Program-made: the position numbers and the translations under genes
The notes under the pieces: generated by a model
Databases searched by the model: none
Told to the model about the DNA's origin: nothing
What the model saw: the letters and a program-made list of their open reading frames with translations, nothing else
Shown here: in pieces, positions 1-8,803 of the stretch
Numbering within the stretch: position 1 is the stretch's first letter
Layout of the letters: the number at the start of each line of letters is the position of its first letter
NCBI RefSeq assembly: GCF_001713475.1
Contig: NZ_CP016499.1
Location: 2,790,001 to 2,854,000, forward strand
Length of the DNA stretch: 64,000 bases
Source of the DNA: Agrobacterium sp. RAC06
GTDB taxonomy: Bacteria; Pseudomonadota; Alphaproteobacteria; Rhizobiales; Rhizobiaceae
Reading direction: 5' to 3'

Positions 1-733
1 CGATCGACAGGAAGGTGGTCGAATTGCCGGGGCCGCCGCCGGTCAGGACGAAGGGCTCGGTGTAGATCATGAAACTGTCCATGAAGCGCAGCAGCACGGC
101 GATCAGAAGCACGCGCTTCATCTTCGGCAGCTGAATGAAGCGGAACACGGACCAGCGCGATGCACCGTCGATCTTGGCTGCCTGGTAATAGGCATCCGGG
201 ATCGAGACGAGGCCGGCATAGCAGAGCAGCACGACAAGGCTCGTCCAGTGCCAGACATCCATCACGATGATGGTGACCCAGGCGTGGATCGGGTTCTGCG
301 TGTAATTATAGTCGAATCCGATGGCGTTTAGCGAATAGCCGAGAAGACCGATGTCGACGCGGCCGAAGACCTGCCAGATGGTGCCGACGACATTCCACGG
401 AATAAGCAGCGGCAGCGCCATCAGCACGAGGCAGACCGGAACGCCTAGTCCGGTTTTCGGCATGTTGAGCGCGATAAAGATGCCAAGCGGCACCTGGATC
501 GCAAGAATGATCATGGAGAAGATCAGGTTGCGTCCAAGCGCATCCCAGAAACGGTCCGACGACAGGATGTCGGAAAACCAGTCGGTACCGGCCCAGAAGA
601 ACTGGTTGTTGCCGAATGTATCCTGGACGGAATAGTTGACGACGGTCATCAGCGGGATGACGGCCGAGAAGGCCACCAGCACCAGGACCGGGACGACCAT
701 GAACCAGGCCTTGTTGTTCCAGGTTTTTTCCAT
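1..733 (-). CDS. glpP: Glycerol ABC transporter permease (partial, runs off the window)
   Basis: Inner-membrane permease of a carbohydrate-type (MalF/UgpA-like) ABC importer, predicted to carry glycerol. The visible 244 codons start with a short cytoplasmic tail (MEKTWNNKAWF), then hydrophobic membrane segments. The EAA loop that contacts the ATPases is visible as YYQAAKIDGASRWSVF, followed by the helix ending in the FVLTGGGPGNSTT motif typical of this family. The C-terminus lies beyond base 1. The ATG at 733 has GGAGGG upstream and lies 3 bp after the glpT stop, so the genes are coupled. The name rests on the gene order glpR-glpD-glpS-glpT-glpP, which matches the rhizobial glycerol operon; a second permease and the binding protein would be expected outside the window. 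Confidence 0.85.
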   Translation of the reverse strand, partial: MEKTWNNKAWFMVVPVLVLVAFSAVIPLMTVVNYSVQDTFGNNQFFWAGTDWFSDILSSDRFWDALGRNLIFSMIILAIQVPLGIFIALNMPKTGLGVPVCLVLMALPLLIPWNVVGTIWQVFGRVDIGLLGYSLNAIGFDYNYTQNPIHAWVTIIVMDVWHWTSLVVLLCYAGLVSIPDAYYQAAKIDGASRWSVFRFIQLPKMKRVLLIAVLLRFMDSFMIYTEPFVLTGGGPGNSTTFLSI

Positions 734-736
734 GGG

Positions 737-1807
<1,071 letters not shown>

Positions 1808-1818
1808 GACGTTGCTCC

Positions 1819-2898
1819 TCACGCGGCCATTTCGGCCGGCGCGCCGAGCGCCTTGCCGTCGGCGCCGAACGCCATCAGGTGACGGGTATCGATGAAGACA
1901 TCGATCTCGCGATCGGGATCGATGTCGTGGATGCCATGGGCCAGGCACACCCAGCGGGCGGTGCCGTATTCGACATGGATGAAGCTCTCCGAGCCTGCGA
2001 TTTCAGAAACCAGCGTCCGCGAGCGCATCGGCATGGCGCCAGGCAGAGCGGTGAGCGACAGATGATGTGGGTGGAAGGCGACCGTTACGGGGCCGTCCGC
2101 GATCGACGCCAGATGGGCCGGTACCGCGAGAACTGGCTGACCGTTCAGCTCGAAACTTGCGCCCCGCTTGACGAGCGCGATTGTGTTGAGTGGCGGATCG
2201 GCGAAAGTTTTGGCGGCCAAGAGGTCCAGGGGGCGGCGATAGACGTCGATCGTCTGACCGAACTGGGTAATCCGGCCTTCTGACAGGGTCGCGGTGTTGC
2301 CGCCGAGCAGCAAAGCTTCAGATGGTTCGGTTGTCGCGTAGACGAAAATCGCACCGGATTCGGCGAAGATCTTCGGGAGCTCTTCGCGCAGTTCCTCGCG
2401 CAGCTTGTAGTCGAGGTTGGCGAGCGGTTCGTCCAGCAGCACAAGGGTGGCGTTCTTGACGATGGCGCGGGCCAGCGCCGTACGCTGCTGCTGTCCACCG
2501 GACAGATTGAGCGGTGTGCGATCGAGATAGGGCGTCAGACGCAAGAGATCGGCAGCCTTGCGAACCTCGCGATCGATTGTGGCCGCATCCTTGCCGGCGA
2601 CCCGCATCGGCGAGGCGATGTTTTCGTAGACCGTCAAAGCCGGATAATTGATGAACTGCTGGTAGACCATCGCGACATTGCGCTTCTGGACCGCCATGCC
2701 GGTGACATCCTTGCCGTCGAAATGGACGGTTCCGGAAGTCGGCTTGTCGAGGCCTGCCATCAGGCGCATCAGGGAAGTCTTGCCCGAAAGGGTGGGCCCG
2801 AGCAGGACATTGAGCGTACCCCGCTGCAATGTCAGATCGGTCGGGTGAATGTGATATTCACCTCCCGCCATTTTCGAGACTTTACGCAGTTCCAACAT
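1819..2898 (-). CDS. glpS: Glycerol ABC transporter ATP-binding protein GlpS
   Basis: Second ATPase subunit of the glycerol importer, 359 aa from the ATG at 2898 (MLELRKVSKMAGG). An in-frame ATG at 2940 would add 14 residues, but family members as I recall them begin at MLEL, and GAGG precedes 2898. Walker A GPTLSGKT is at 34-41, a canonical LSGGQ signature at 132-136 and Walker B LVLLDE at 152-157. The switch-histidine position is Thr190 (YATTEP instead of YVTHDQ). A MalK-like C-terminal domain follows. The gene starts about 50 bp after the glpD stop. It should pair with GlpT in a heterodimer, because each supplies the motif the other lacks. Confidence 0.87.
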   Translation of the reverse strand: MLELRKVSKMAGGEYHIHPTDLTLQRGTLNVLLGPTLSGKTSLMRLMAGLDKPTSGTVHFDGKDVTGMAVQKRNVAMVYQQFINYPALTVYENIASPMRVAGKDAATIDREVRKAADLLRLTPYLDRTPLNLSGGQQQRTALARAIVKNATLVLLDEPLANLDYKLREELREELPKIFAESGAIFVYATTEPSEALLLGGNTATLSEGRITQFGQTIDVYRRPLDLLAAKTFADPPLNTIALVKRGASFELNGQPVLAVPAHLASIADGPVTVAFHPHHLSLTALPGAMPMRSRTLVSEIAGSESFIHVEYGTARWVCLAHGIHDIDPDREIDVFIDTRHLMAFGADGKALGAPAEMAA

Positions 2899-2946
2899 AT
2901 GCCCTCGGGCCTCCTCCAAACCGTCGGTCTTCATCAGCATGGGCGA

Positions 2947-4458
2947 TCAGGCCGCCGCCAGCATCCCCAAATAGGCATCCAGTCCCTTCGCCTCCTCCGG
3001 CGTCAGGAATAGTCCCTGTTTCGTCCGGCGCCACAGCACGTCTTCGGCCGTGACCGCCCACTCCGTCTCCACCAGCCAGCGAACTTCGACCTCGTACAGC
3101 GTGCCGCCGAAATGGCGCCCGAGATCGGCCGCGCTCTTCGCCTTGCCGAGGATCGCTCTTGAATCTGTGCCGTAGCAGCGAATCAGGCGCTCGGCATGGA
3201 TGCGATCCAGGAAGGGATAGGCTTTGATTAGTCCGTCGACCGTCGGCTCGAAGGCCGTGGCCGAGAAATCGCCACCCGGTAGTCGGCTGCCTGCGGTCCA
3301 AGAGGCGCCTTTTTCGCCGATCGCTTCACCGATCTTTTCCAGCGCATGTTCGGCCAGACGACGATAGGTGGTGAGCTTGCCGCCGAAGACATTGAGCAAG
3401 GGGGCGTCGCCGCTATTACCCTCAACCTTCAGCACGTAATCGCGCGTCGCCTCCTGAGCCTTCGAGGCGCCGTCATCGAAAAGAGGACGCACGGCCGAAT
3501 AGCTCCAGACGATGTCGTCTGGGCGTACCGGTTCCTGGAAATATTCGCTTGCCGCATCGCAGAGATAGTTCACCTCTTCGGGGCTGATGCGAACGTCCTT
3601 CGGGTCTTCGGTGAAATCCCGGTCCGTCGTGCCAATCAGGGTGAATTCACCCTCATAGGGGATGGCGAATATGATGCGGTTGTCGGGGTTCTGGAAGAAG
3701 TAGGCGCGTGGATCGGTGAACTTCTTGCGAACCACGATGTGGCTGCCCTGGACAAGACGGACATTGTGCACATTGTTGCGGCCGAAGGCACCGGCCAAAA
3801 CCTGATCGACCCAAGGGCCGGCCGCGTTGACCAGCATCCGGGCCTTGTGAGTTACGACGGAGCCGTCGCGCTGCGACTTTGTTGTGACAACCCAGTGGCC
3901 GTCTTCGCGATGGGCCGAGACAACACGGTTACGGCTCAGGATCGTTGCGCCGCGGATCTGTGCATCGCGGGCATTGAGAACGACCATGCGCGCGTCATCG
4001 ACCCAGCCGTCCGAATATTCGAACGCCTTGGAGAAGACCGGCTTCAGAGGCTTTCCGGCCGGATCGCGGCGCAGATCGAGGGTCTTCGTCGGCGGAAGCA
4101 GCTTTCGGCCACCGAGATTATCGTACAGGAAAAGGCCTAGGCGAATGAGCCAGGCGGGGCGAATGCCGCCCTTCTGGAAGGGCAAAACGAACCGCAAAGG
4201 CCAGATCACATGCGGCGCCATGGCCCAGAGGACTTCGCGCTCCATGAGCGCTTCGCGGACCAGGCGAAACTCGTAATGCTCGAGATACCGAAGACCACCA
4301 TGGATGAGCTTCGTTGCGCCCGAGGAGGTGCCGGAGGCGAAATCGTTCATTTCAGCCAAGGCAACGGAGTAACCACGGCCGGCCGCGTCGCGCGCGATCC
4401 CAGTCCCGTTGATCCCGCCGCCGATCACAAAGAGATCGTATATTGGCTGCCCCGACAT
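2947..4458 (-). CDS. glpD: Aerobic glycerol-3-phosphate dehydrogenase
   Basis: FAD-dependent enzyme oxidising sn-glycerol 3-phosphate to dihydroxyacetone phosphate and feeding electrons to the quinone pool at the inner membrane face. The N-terminal dinucleotide fold reads DLFVIGGGINGTGIARDAAG at about residues 8-27, followed by the family motif SGTSSGATKLIHGGLRYLE. Length 503 aa is normal for GlpD. The start chosen is the second of two adjacent ATGs (4461 and 4458), because GGAGGA sits at proper distance before 4458; an upstream frame to 4488 has no ribosome site. It is the first structural gene of the glp operon, separated from glpR by a promoter region with repeated TTCGTTT elements. Confidence 0.93.
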   Translation of the reverse strand: MSGQPIYDLFVIGGGINGTGIARDAAGRGYSVALAEMNDFASGTSSGATKLIHGGLRYLEHYEFRLVREALMEREVLWAMAPHVIWPLRFVLPFQKGGIRPAWLIRLGLFLYDNLGGRKLLPPTKTLDLRRDPAGKPLKPVFSKAFEYSDGWVDDARMVVLNARDAQIRGATILSRNRVVSAHREDGHWVVTTKSQRDGSVVTHKARMLVNAAGPWVDQVLAGAFGRNNVHNVRLVQGSHIVVRKKFTDPRAYFFQNPDNRIIFAIPYEGEFTLIGTTDRDFTEDPKDVRISPEEVNYLCDAASEYFQEPVRPDDIVWSYSAVRPLFDDGASKAQEATRDYVLKVEGNSGDAPLLNVFGGKLTTYRRLAEHALEKIGEAIGEKGASWTAGSRLPGGDFSATAFEPTVDGLIKAYPFLDRIHAERLIRCYGTDSRAILGKAKSAADLGRHFGGTLYEVEVRWLVETEWAVTAEDVLWRRTKQGLFLTPEEAKGLDAYLGMLAAA

Positions 4459-4460
4459 CA

Positions 4461-4549
4461 TTCCTCCGCATGTTCGCACCTGCAGCATTTACTGCTATTG
4501 CGAAAGTCCAGCTATCTTTTTCGAAATTTAAACGAATGTCAAACGAAAG
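4461..4549 (-). promoter_or_regulatory. Candidate glpD operon promoter with GlpR operator repeats
   Basis: On the minus strand a perfect TTGACA (4542-4537) forms a -35 box. A weak AAAGAT-like -10 lies about 17 bp downstream. The -35 overlaps TTTCGTTT (4548-4541), and TTCGTTT (4536-4530) and TTTCGAA follow within the spacer. Repeated TTCGTTT words are typical operators of DeoR-family repressors, and a longer version of the same word stands before glpR. Inference: GlpR blocks transcription of glpD-glpSTP here when no inducer is present. Confidence 0.5.
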
Positions 4550-5338
4550 TTATTCCGCCGCTAGATCGCGGTCGACCGGTGCGGTTTCGATGATCCTGAC
4601 ATCGCGCTCGGCGCAAATGTCCCGGATGCTGCTGGACGGACAATTGTCGGTGATAAAGGTTTGAACTTGCGAAATATGCCCGATGCGGACCGGCGCGGTG
4701 CGCTCGAATTTTGATGAGTCCGAGACCAGAATGACATGCCGCGCGTTGGCGATGATGGCCTGGGCGACTTTCACTTCGCGGAAATCGAAATCGAGCAGTG
4801 CACCATCTTCGTCGATCGCCGAGACGCCGATAACAGCGAAATCCACCTTGAACTGACGGATGAAATCCACGGCCGCCTCGCCGACGATACCGCCGTCCGA
4901 TCCACGAACCACACCGCCGGCGATCACCACCTCTATCGAGGGATAGACACGCAAGCGATTGGCAACATTGATATTGTTGGTGATGACCATCAATTCCCTG
5001 TGGTCAACAAGCGCTTCGCCCACGGCTTCCGTCGTGGTGCCGATGTTGATGAACAGGGAGGAGTTGTCCGGGATCAGGTTGGCGGCGGCACGGCCTATCG
5101 CCTGCTTCTCCCCGGCCGCCATCGAACGGCGCGCCTCGTATTTAACGTTTTCGTTTCCGCTCGGAAAGACGGCGCCACCGTGGATACGGTTGAGTGCGCG
5201 TGCGTCGCAAAGGTCGTTCAGATCCTTGCGAATGGTTTGTGGCGTGACCGCGAAGCGCGCAGCGAGCTCGTCCACCAGAACGCGGCCCTGCTCCTTGGCC
5301 AGCGTCATGATCTCGGCCTGTCTCGCGGAGAACATCAT
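4550..5338 (-). CDS. glpR: DeoR-family glycerol regulon repressor
   Basis: Transcriptional repressor of 262 aa. The N-terminal DeoR helix-turn-helix is at about residues 7-60 (RQAEIMTLAKEQGRVLVDEL, then TPQTIRKDLNDLCD). A C-terminal DeoR sensor domain of the phosphosugar-isomerase-like fold begins with SLFINIGTTTEAVGEAL. The usual ligand for GlpR is glycerol 3-phosphate or a related phosphate. Two adjacent ATGs (5338, 5335) are preceded by a G-rich stretch GGGGAGG. It lies directly upstream of glpD on the same strand; the inverted repeat before it suggests autoregulation. Confidence 0.88.
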   Translation of the reverse strand: MMFSARQAEIMTLAKEQGRVLVDELAARFAVTPQTIRKDLNDLCDARALNRIHGGAVFPSGNENVKYEARRSMAAGEKQAIGRAAANLIPDNSSLFINIGTTTEAVGEALVDHRELMVITNNINVANRLRVYPSIEVVIAGGVVRGSDGGIVGEAAVDFIRQFKVDFAVIGVSAIDEDGALLDFDFREVKVAQAIIANARHVILVSDSSKFERTAPVRIGHISQVQTFITDNCPSSSIRDICAERDVRIIETAPVDRDLAAE

Positions 5339-5355
5339 GCCGCCCCCTCCCCCTA

Positions 5356-5389
5356 TTTCGTTTTTTCTTCAGTCTAGGCAAAAACGAAA
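5356..5389. promoter_or_regulatory. Inverted repeat, likely GlpR operator upstream of glpR
   Basis: TTTCGTTTTT (5356-5365) and its exact complement AAAAACGAAA (5380-5389) are separated by 14 bp, just upstream of the glpR start at 5338. The core TTTCGTTT recurs in the glpD promoter about 0.8 kb away. This is what a DeoR-family autoregulatory operator looks like; binding is inferred. Confidence 0.5.
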
Positions 5390-5412
5390 CAGGAGCAATA
5401 GGCAGGCTCCAA

Positions 5413-6423
5413 CTATCGCCGTCGCAGGAGAAGAATGAAAGCGAGCCCGCCTGCCAGACCGGTAATCACCCCGATCGGGACATCCTCGGGCGCCATGATC
5501 GTGCGCGAAACGATATCGGCCAGAATGAGGATAACGGCACCGGCCAACGCCGAAAGGGGAATGACCCTGATATTGTCGCTGCCGGCGGTCAGGCGGACAA
5601 AATGCGGAACCAGCAGGCCCACAAAGCCGATGGCACCCGAAAAGGCGACCATCACACCAGTCAGAAGCGCGGTGATCACAAAAAGCTCCGCGCGGAACCG
5701 GGCGACGGGAATGCCGAGCGTCGCTGCCGTCTCATCACCCATGGCCATGGCGTTGATTTCCCGGGCGCGAACGACAAGGAAGATGAGGCAAACTGAAAGC
5801 ACCGCCACTGGATAGAGAAGATGCGACCATTGGGCGAGGCCGAGCCCTCCCAACATCCAGAAGACCACCGTATGAGCGGCGCGCGGGTCGCCGAGGAAAA
5901 TCGCGAGATTTCCGAGCGAGGTCGCCACGAAGGCGATGGCCACACCGGTCAATACGAGACGATCGGCGCCCGCGCCGGTGAAGCGCGTCACGGTGACAAC
6001 CGCGAGCGTCGCAGCCAAGGAGCCGCCGAAGGCAAAGAGCGGTACGGTGACCAGACCGAAGACAAGGCCGGTATGGAGAAGAGCGATAATCGCACCTAGG
6101 GCGCCGCCGGATGAGACGCCGAGCAGATGCGGATCGGCCAGTGGATTGCGAGTCACGGCCTGCAGGACGGCTCCGACCGTCGCGAGTCCGGCTCCGACGA
6201 GGCCAGCCAGGATGACGCGCGGGAAGCGAACGTCCCAGACGATGCTCTCGCGACCGGGCGACCATGTCACTTCAAATGTACCGGGTGCGAGTTTGTTGGC
6301 CACGATCGACCAGACAGTGCTGACCGGAATGGGAGCCGAACCCAGGGACACGCCAGCGGTGAGGCAGAGGGCCAGCAGCACGATAGCCAGACCCATCCAG
6401 AGAAACATGCGACCGTGCATCAT
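5413..6423 (-). CDS. FecCD-family ABC transporter permease (corrinoid/metal-chelate type)
   Basis: Inner-membrane permease of the BtuC/FecCD family, 336 aa, very hydrophobic with about ten membrane segments. Recognisable family stretches include RFPRVILAGLVGAGLATVGAVLQ near residues 68-90, NPLADPHLLGVSSGGALGA, and the late motif GLLVPHFVR. It is the third gene of a minus-strand unit ATPase-binding protein-permease headed by a cobalamin riboswitch, so it probably moves a corrinoid or cobalt compound. A strong hairpin (6445-6469) separates it from the binding-protein gene. The ligand cannot be proven from sequence. Confidence 0.88.
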   Translation of the reverse strand: MMHGRMFLWMGLAIVLLALCLTAGVSLGSAPIPVSTVWSIVANKLAPGTFEVTWSPGRESIVWDVRFPRVILAGLVGAGLATVGAVLQAVTRNPLADPHLLGVSSGGALGAIIALLHTGLVFGLVTVPLFAFGGSLAATLAVVTVTRFTGAGADRLVLTGVAIAFVATSLGNLAIFLGDPRAAHTVVFWMLGGLGLAQWSHLLYPVAVLSVCLIFLVVRAREINAMAMGDETAATLGIPVARFRAELFVITALLTGVMVAFSGAIGFVGLLVPHFVRLTAGSDNIRVIPLSALAGAVILILADIVSRTIMAPEDVPIGVITGLAGGLAFILLLRRR

Positions 6424-6444
6424 TCTGCCTTGAATTTCGTACTG

Positions 6445-6469
6445 GGCGGGACCGGTTCGCGGTCCCGCC
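6445..6469 (-). other. Intercistronic hairpin after the substrate-binding-protein gene
   Basis: GGCGGGACCG and CGGTCCCGCC form a perfect 10-bp stem with a 5-nt loop, starting 7 bp after the stop of the binding-protein gene and before the permease gene. There is no following T-run. Such hairpins usually protect the upstream message end or reduce expression of the downstream permease. Confidence 0.6.
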
Positions 6470-6476
6470 TTGAGGA

Positions 6477-7433
6477 TTACATGTTGCGCGGATGGAAGGT
6501 GTTCGCGAGCCGCTCGATTGCCTGGACATTGCGCGGTCCAGGTGTTGCCTCAACATATTCCAGAACCACAAAGCGATCCTGCTTGACGGCATCGAGATTC
6601 ATGAAGGCCGGGTTTTCCTTCATGAAAGCGATCTTCTGTTCGGCCGTTACATCGCCGTAGTTGACGATGACGACGACTTCCGGATTGCGCTCGATGACCG
6701 GCTCCCAGGACACTTCCGTCCAGCTCTTTTCGACGTCTTCCATAATGTTCACGCCGCCAGCCGCCTCGATCATGGCTGTTGGGATGCCAAAACGGCCGGA
6801 GGTGAAGGGCTTTTCGGTGCCGGAATCATAGACGAATACGCGGACCGGCTTTTCGATGTCGCCGATGCGGGTGGTGATGTCGTCCAGTTGCTTGCGGTAG
6901 CCGACAACCAAGGCCTCGGCGCGGTCCTCGACGTCGAAGATCTTGCCGAGGTTCAGCAGGTCGATGAACATGTCGTCCATCGTCGGCTTGTTCTTCGCCA
7001 TGATATGGATGCAGGATTCGGTGAGTTCATAGACCTTGATCTTGAAGGGTTCGAGCGTTTCGGGCGTCACCTCGCCGCCGACCTTCATGCCGTAGTTCCA
7101 GCCGGCGAAATAGAAATCGGCATCGGCGTTCAGCAGCACTTCCTTGGTCGGGTATTTCGGCGAAAGTTCAGGCATTTCCTTCACGCCGTCCCGCAGCCCC
7201 GCATCCAGCGTCTTCCAGCCGGAGATCCCGGTATAGCCGACCATGCGGTCCTGCAGTTTCAAGGCCAGCATCATCTCGGTCAGGTTGACGTCATTGGAGA
7301 CCGCGCGCGCCGGAGGTGCGTCGAACGTAACGTCGCGATCGCAGCTCTTGACCGTGATAGGATAGGCAAAGGCCGATGAGGCGGCGAAGACCGAAGCAAA
7401 GAGCGTGGCGGACAAAAGAAGACGGGCAGCCAT
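6477..7433 (-). CDS. Periplasmic substrate-binding protein of the riboswitch-linked ABC importer
   Basis: BtuF/FepB-type periplasmic binding protein (class III), 318 aa. A signal peptide is clear (MAARLLLSATLFASVFAASSAFA, cleavage expected after about residue 23). The mature part begins YPITVKSCDRDVTF, then PPARAVSNDVNLTEMMLAL as in this family. The central helix that joins the two lobes is visible around GKIFDVEDRAEALVVGYRKQ. It sits between its ATPase (20 bp upstream) and permease on the minus strand. The riboswitch upstream argues for cobalamin, cobinamide or cobalt as cargo, although related proteins also bind iron-siderophores or haem. Confidence 0.85.
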   Translation of the reverse strand: MAARLLLSATLFASVFAASSAFAYPITVKSCDRDVTFDAPPARAVSNDVNLTEMMLALKLQDRMVGYTGISGWKTLDAGLRDGVKEMPELSPKYPTKEVLLNADADFYFAGWNYGMKVGGEVTPETLEPFKIKVYELTESCIHIMAKNKPTMDDMFIDLLNLGKIFDVEDRAEALVVGYRKQLDDITTRIGDIEKPVRVFVYDSGTEKPFTSGRFGIPTAMIEAAGGVNIMEDVEKSWTEVSWEPVIERNPEVVVIVNYGDVTAEQKIAFMKENPAFMNLDAVKQDRFVVLEYVEATPGPRNVQAIERLANTFHPRNM

Positions 7434-7453
7434 ATGGGCGGATCCTTCTAAAA

Positions 7454-8248
7454 TCAGGTCAAGGCAAGGGAAAAGGAAAAACGATGGGATCGAGCGCCCT
7501 CCGCCTGCTGGCGCGCGGCGAGGACACCGAAGGTTCCGGACAGGGCCTGTTCGGTCAAAACAGCTTCCGGTGGGCCGAACGCATTCATCCGGCCGCCATG
7601 CATCAGGGCAATATGCGTTGCAAACTCGGCGGCGAGGTTAATGTCGTGCAGCGTGGTGATGATCGTCAGGTTTAAAGCGCCGAGCAGATCGAGGATCTCG
7701 AGCTGGTGGCGGATATCCAGATGGTTGGTCGGCTCGTCGAGTATGAGGATTTCAGGCTTCTGCGCCAGCGCACGCGCCACCAGGACACGCTGCTTCTCAC
7801 CTCCTGACAAGGTCGAGAACTGCCGGTTCGCCAGCCGCAGCAGATCGAGATGGTCGAGCGCGTGCTCTGCTTCGGCCCGGTCTTCTTCGCTCCAGCCCGC
7901 AAGGCCTTCGCGCCAGGGAACGCGCCCCATCATCACTACGTCGCGGACGGTGAAAGGGAAGTCGCCCGGCATTTCCTGCAGAACGACCGCCACCCGACGG
8001 GCAAGCTGGCGGGCACTCATCTGCCAGATATCCTGGCCGTCGACCTCGACGCGCCCCTCCAGCGGGCTAACACCGCGATACAGGCAGCGAAGAAGCGTGG
8101 TCTTGCCAGCCCCGTTCGGCCCGACGATTGCCAGCCGGTCGCCGGCATCGAGGGAAAAGGAAACGCCTCGGACCAAGTACTGGGATGGCTTCGGTCCCCA
8201 GCCGATATCGGTGACCCGGATCGGGCAGCCCTTGCTGGTACAGCTCAT
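7454..8248 (-). CDS. ABC transporter ATP-binding protein (BtuD/FecE type)
   Basis: ATPase subunit of 264 aa with all expected motifs: Walker A GPNGAGKTT, Q-loop VVLQEMPGDFPF, signature LSGGEKQR, Walker B LILDEPTNHLD and switch histidine in TTLHDINLA. It belongs to the FepC/BtuD family that drives FecCD-type permeases. The ATG at 8248 overlaps the stop of a small upstream frame (ATGA), which suggests translational coupling. It is the first standard gene downstream of the cobalamin riboswitch, so the order ATPase-binding protein-permease should be repressed when cellular cobalamin is high. Confidence 0.9.
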   Translation of the reverse strand: MSCTSKGCPIRVTDIGWGPKPSQYLVRGVSFSLDAGDRLAIVGPNGAGKTTLLRCLYRGVSPLEGRVEVDGQDIWQMSARQLARRVAVVLQEMPGDFPFTVRDVVMMGRVPWREGLAGWSEEDRAEAEHALDHLDLLRLANRQFSTLSGGEKQRVLVARALAQKPEILILDEPTNHLDIRHQLEILDLLGALNLTIITTLHDINLAAEFATHIALMHGGRMNAFGPPEAVLTEQALSGTFGVLAARQQAEGARSHRFSFSLALT

Positions 8249-8343
8249 GGGCGTGCCCCCTCGAACGACGAAACGCCGAGCGTTACGCCATGGCCAAGGC
8301 CGATCGCCCGTCCCTGCGCTTCATGATCTGGAAGGAAATGCAT
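8245..8343 (-). CDS. Possible 32-aa leader peptide coupled to the ATPase gene
   Basis: A short frame (MHFLPDHEAQGRAIGLGHG...) begins at 8343 with GGAGGA six bases upstream, better placed than most sites nearby, and its TGA overlaps the ATPase start as ATGA. A second short frame (8431-8321, 36 codons, starting MDTNWLLRC) overlaps it. Neither resembles a protein I know. The spacing and ribosome site make the 32-codon frame a plausible translated leader between the riboswitch and the ATPase, but it may be chance. Confidence 0.35.
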   Translation of the reverse strand: MHFLPDHEAQGRAIGLGHGVTLGVSSFEGARP

Positions 8344-8463
8344 GCCAGTCCTCCGCAGGATTTCTCCGGAGGCAAAATGGCATGCGGTCGGCGCGCCAGA
8401 CGGCGCAGCGCAAAAGCCAGTTCGTATCCATCGGAACACCCCGTCCGCTTCGTTTTCTTCACT

Positions 8464-8667
8464 TGACGGCAGGTCTCCTGGCTCGCGGATATGCGCTTTC
8501 CATTTGCCTTCCCACGGTGACCCGCAGTGGCCCGGCGCTTTCACGCCGCGAGAATGGACAGCAATCCGCTTACAGTTGCGGGGGCAGCCACGGTCTTGGT
8601 CCCTATTGGGTCGTCCTCACCGTGTTCCCTATTAATCCCCTCGGAGTCATCCGGCGGGGAACCGTCA
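8464..8667 (-). ncRNA. Cobalamin (adenosylcobalamin-type) riboswitch
   Basis: The minus strand carries the conserved blocks of this RNA in order: a closing stem TGACGG (8667-8662) pairing with CCGTCA (8469-8464), GCCACTG in the core near 8531, GGGAAGGC (8513-8506), and the B12 box AGCCAGGAGACCTGCC (8483-8468). Length of about 200 nt is typical. It lies about 215 nt upstream of the ABC transporter ATPase gene in the same orientation. Binding of cobalamin is expected to switch off expression. I see no strong intrinsic terminator between aptamer and gene, so control of translation start seems more likely. Confidence 0.93.
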
Positions 8668-8672
8668 CTGCT

Positions 8673-8734
8673 TGCATAGGACCTGCAGCCCCTGGCGGTC
8701 AAGCCTGGATCTTTTTGTTATGTAATATCGTTAC
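8673..8734 (-). promoter_or_regulatory. Candidate promoter for the riboswitch transcript
   Basis: On the minus strand TTGACC (8703-8698) and TATGCA or CCTATG (8680-8673) could serve as -35 and -10 boxes with 17-19 bp spacing, placing the start just before the aptamer. Slightly upstream lies GTTATGTAATATCGTTAC (8734-8717, other strand), an imperfect dyad of the kind bound by metal regulators. The rest of 8249-8803 holds the riboswitch, the leader frames and no further gene. Confidence 0.35.
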
Positions 8735-8803
8735 GTGTATAGATCCGAATCCGGGTTGTCCACCTTCAAAGCGCATCCGCCCTCAGATTCTCAACGGAGG
8801 TCA

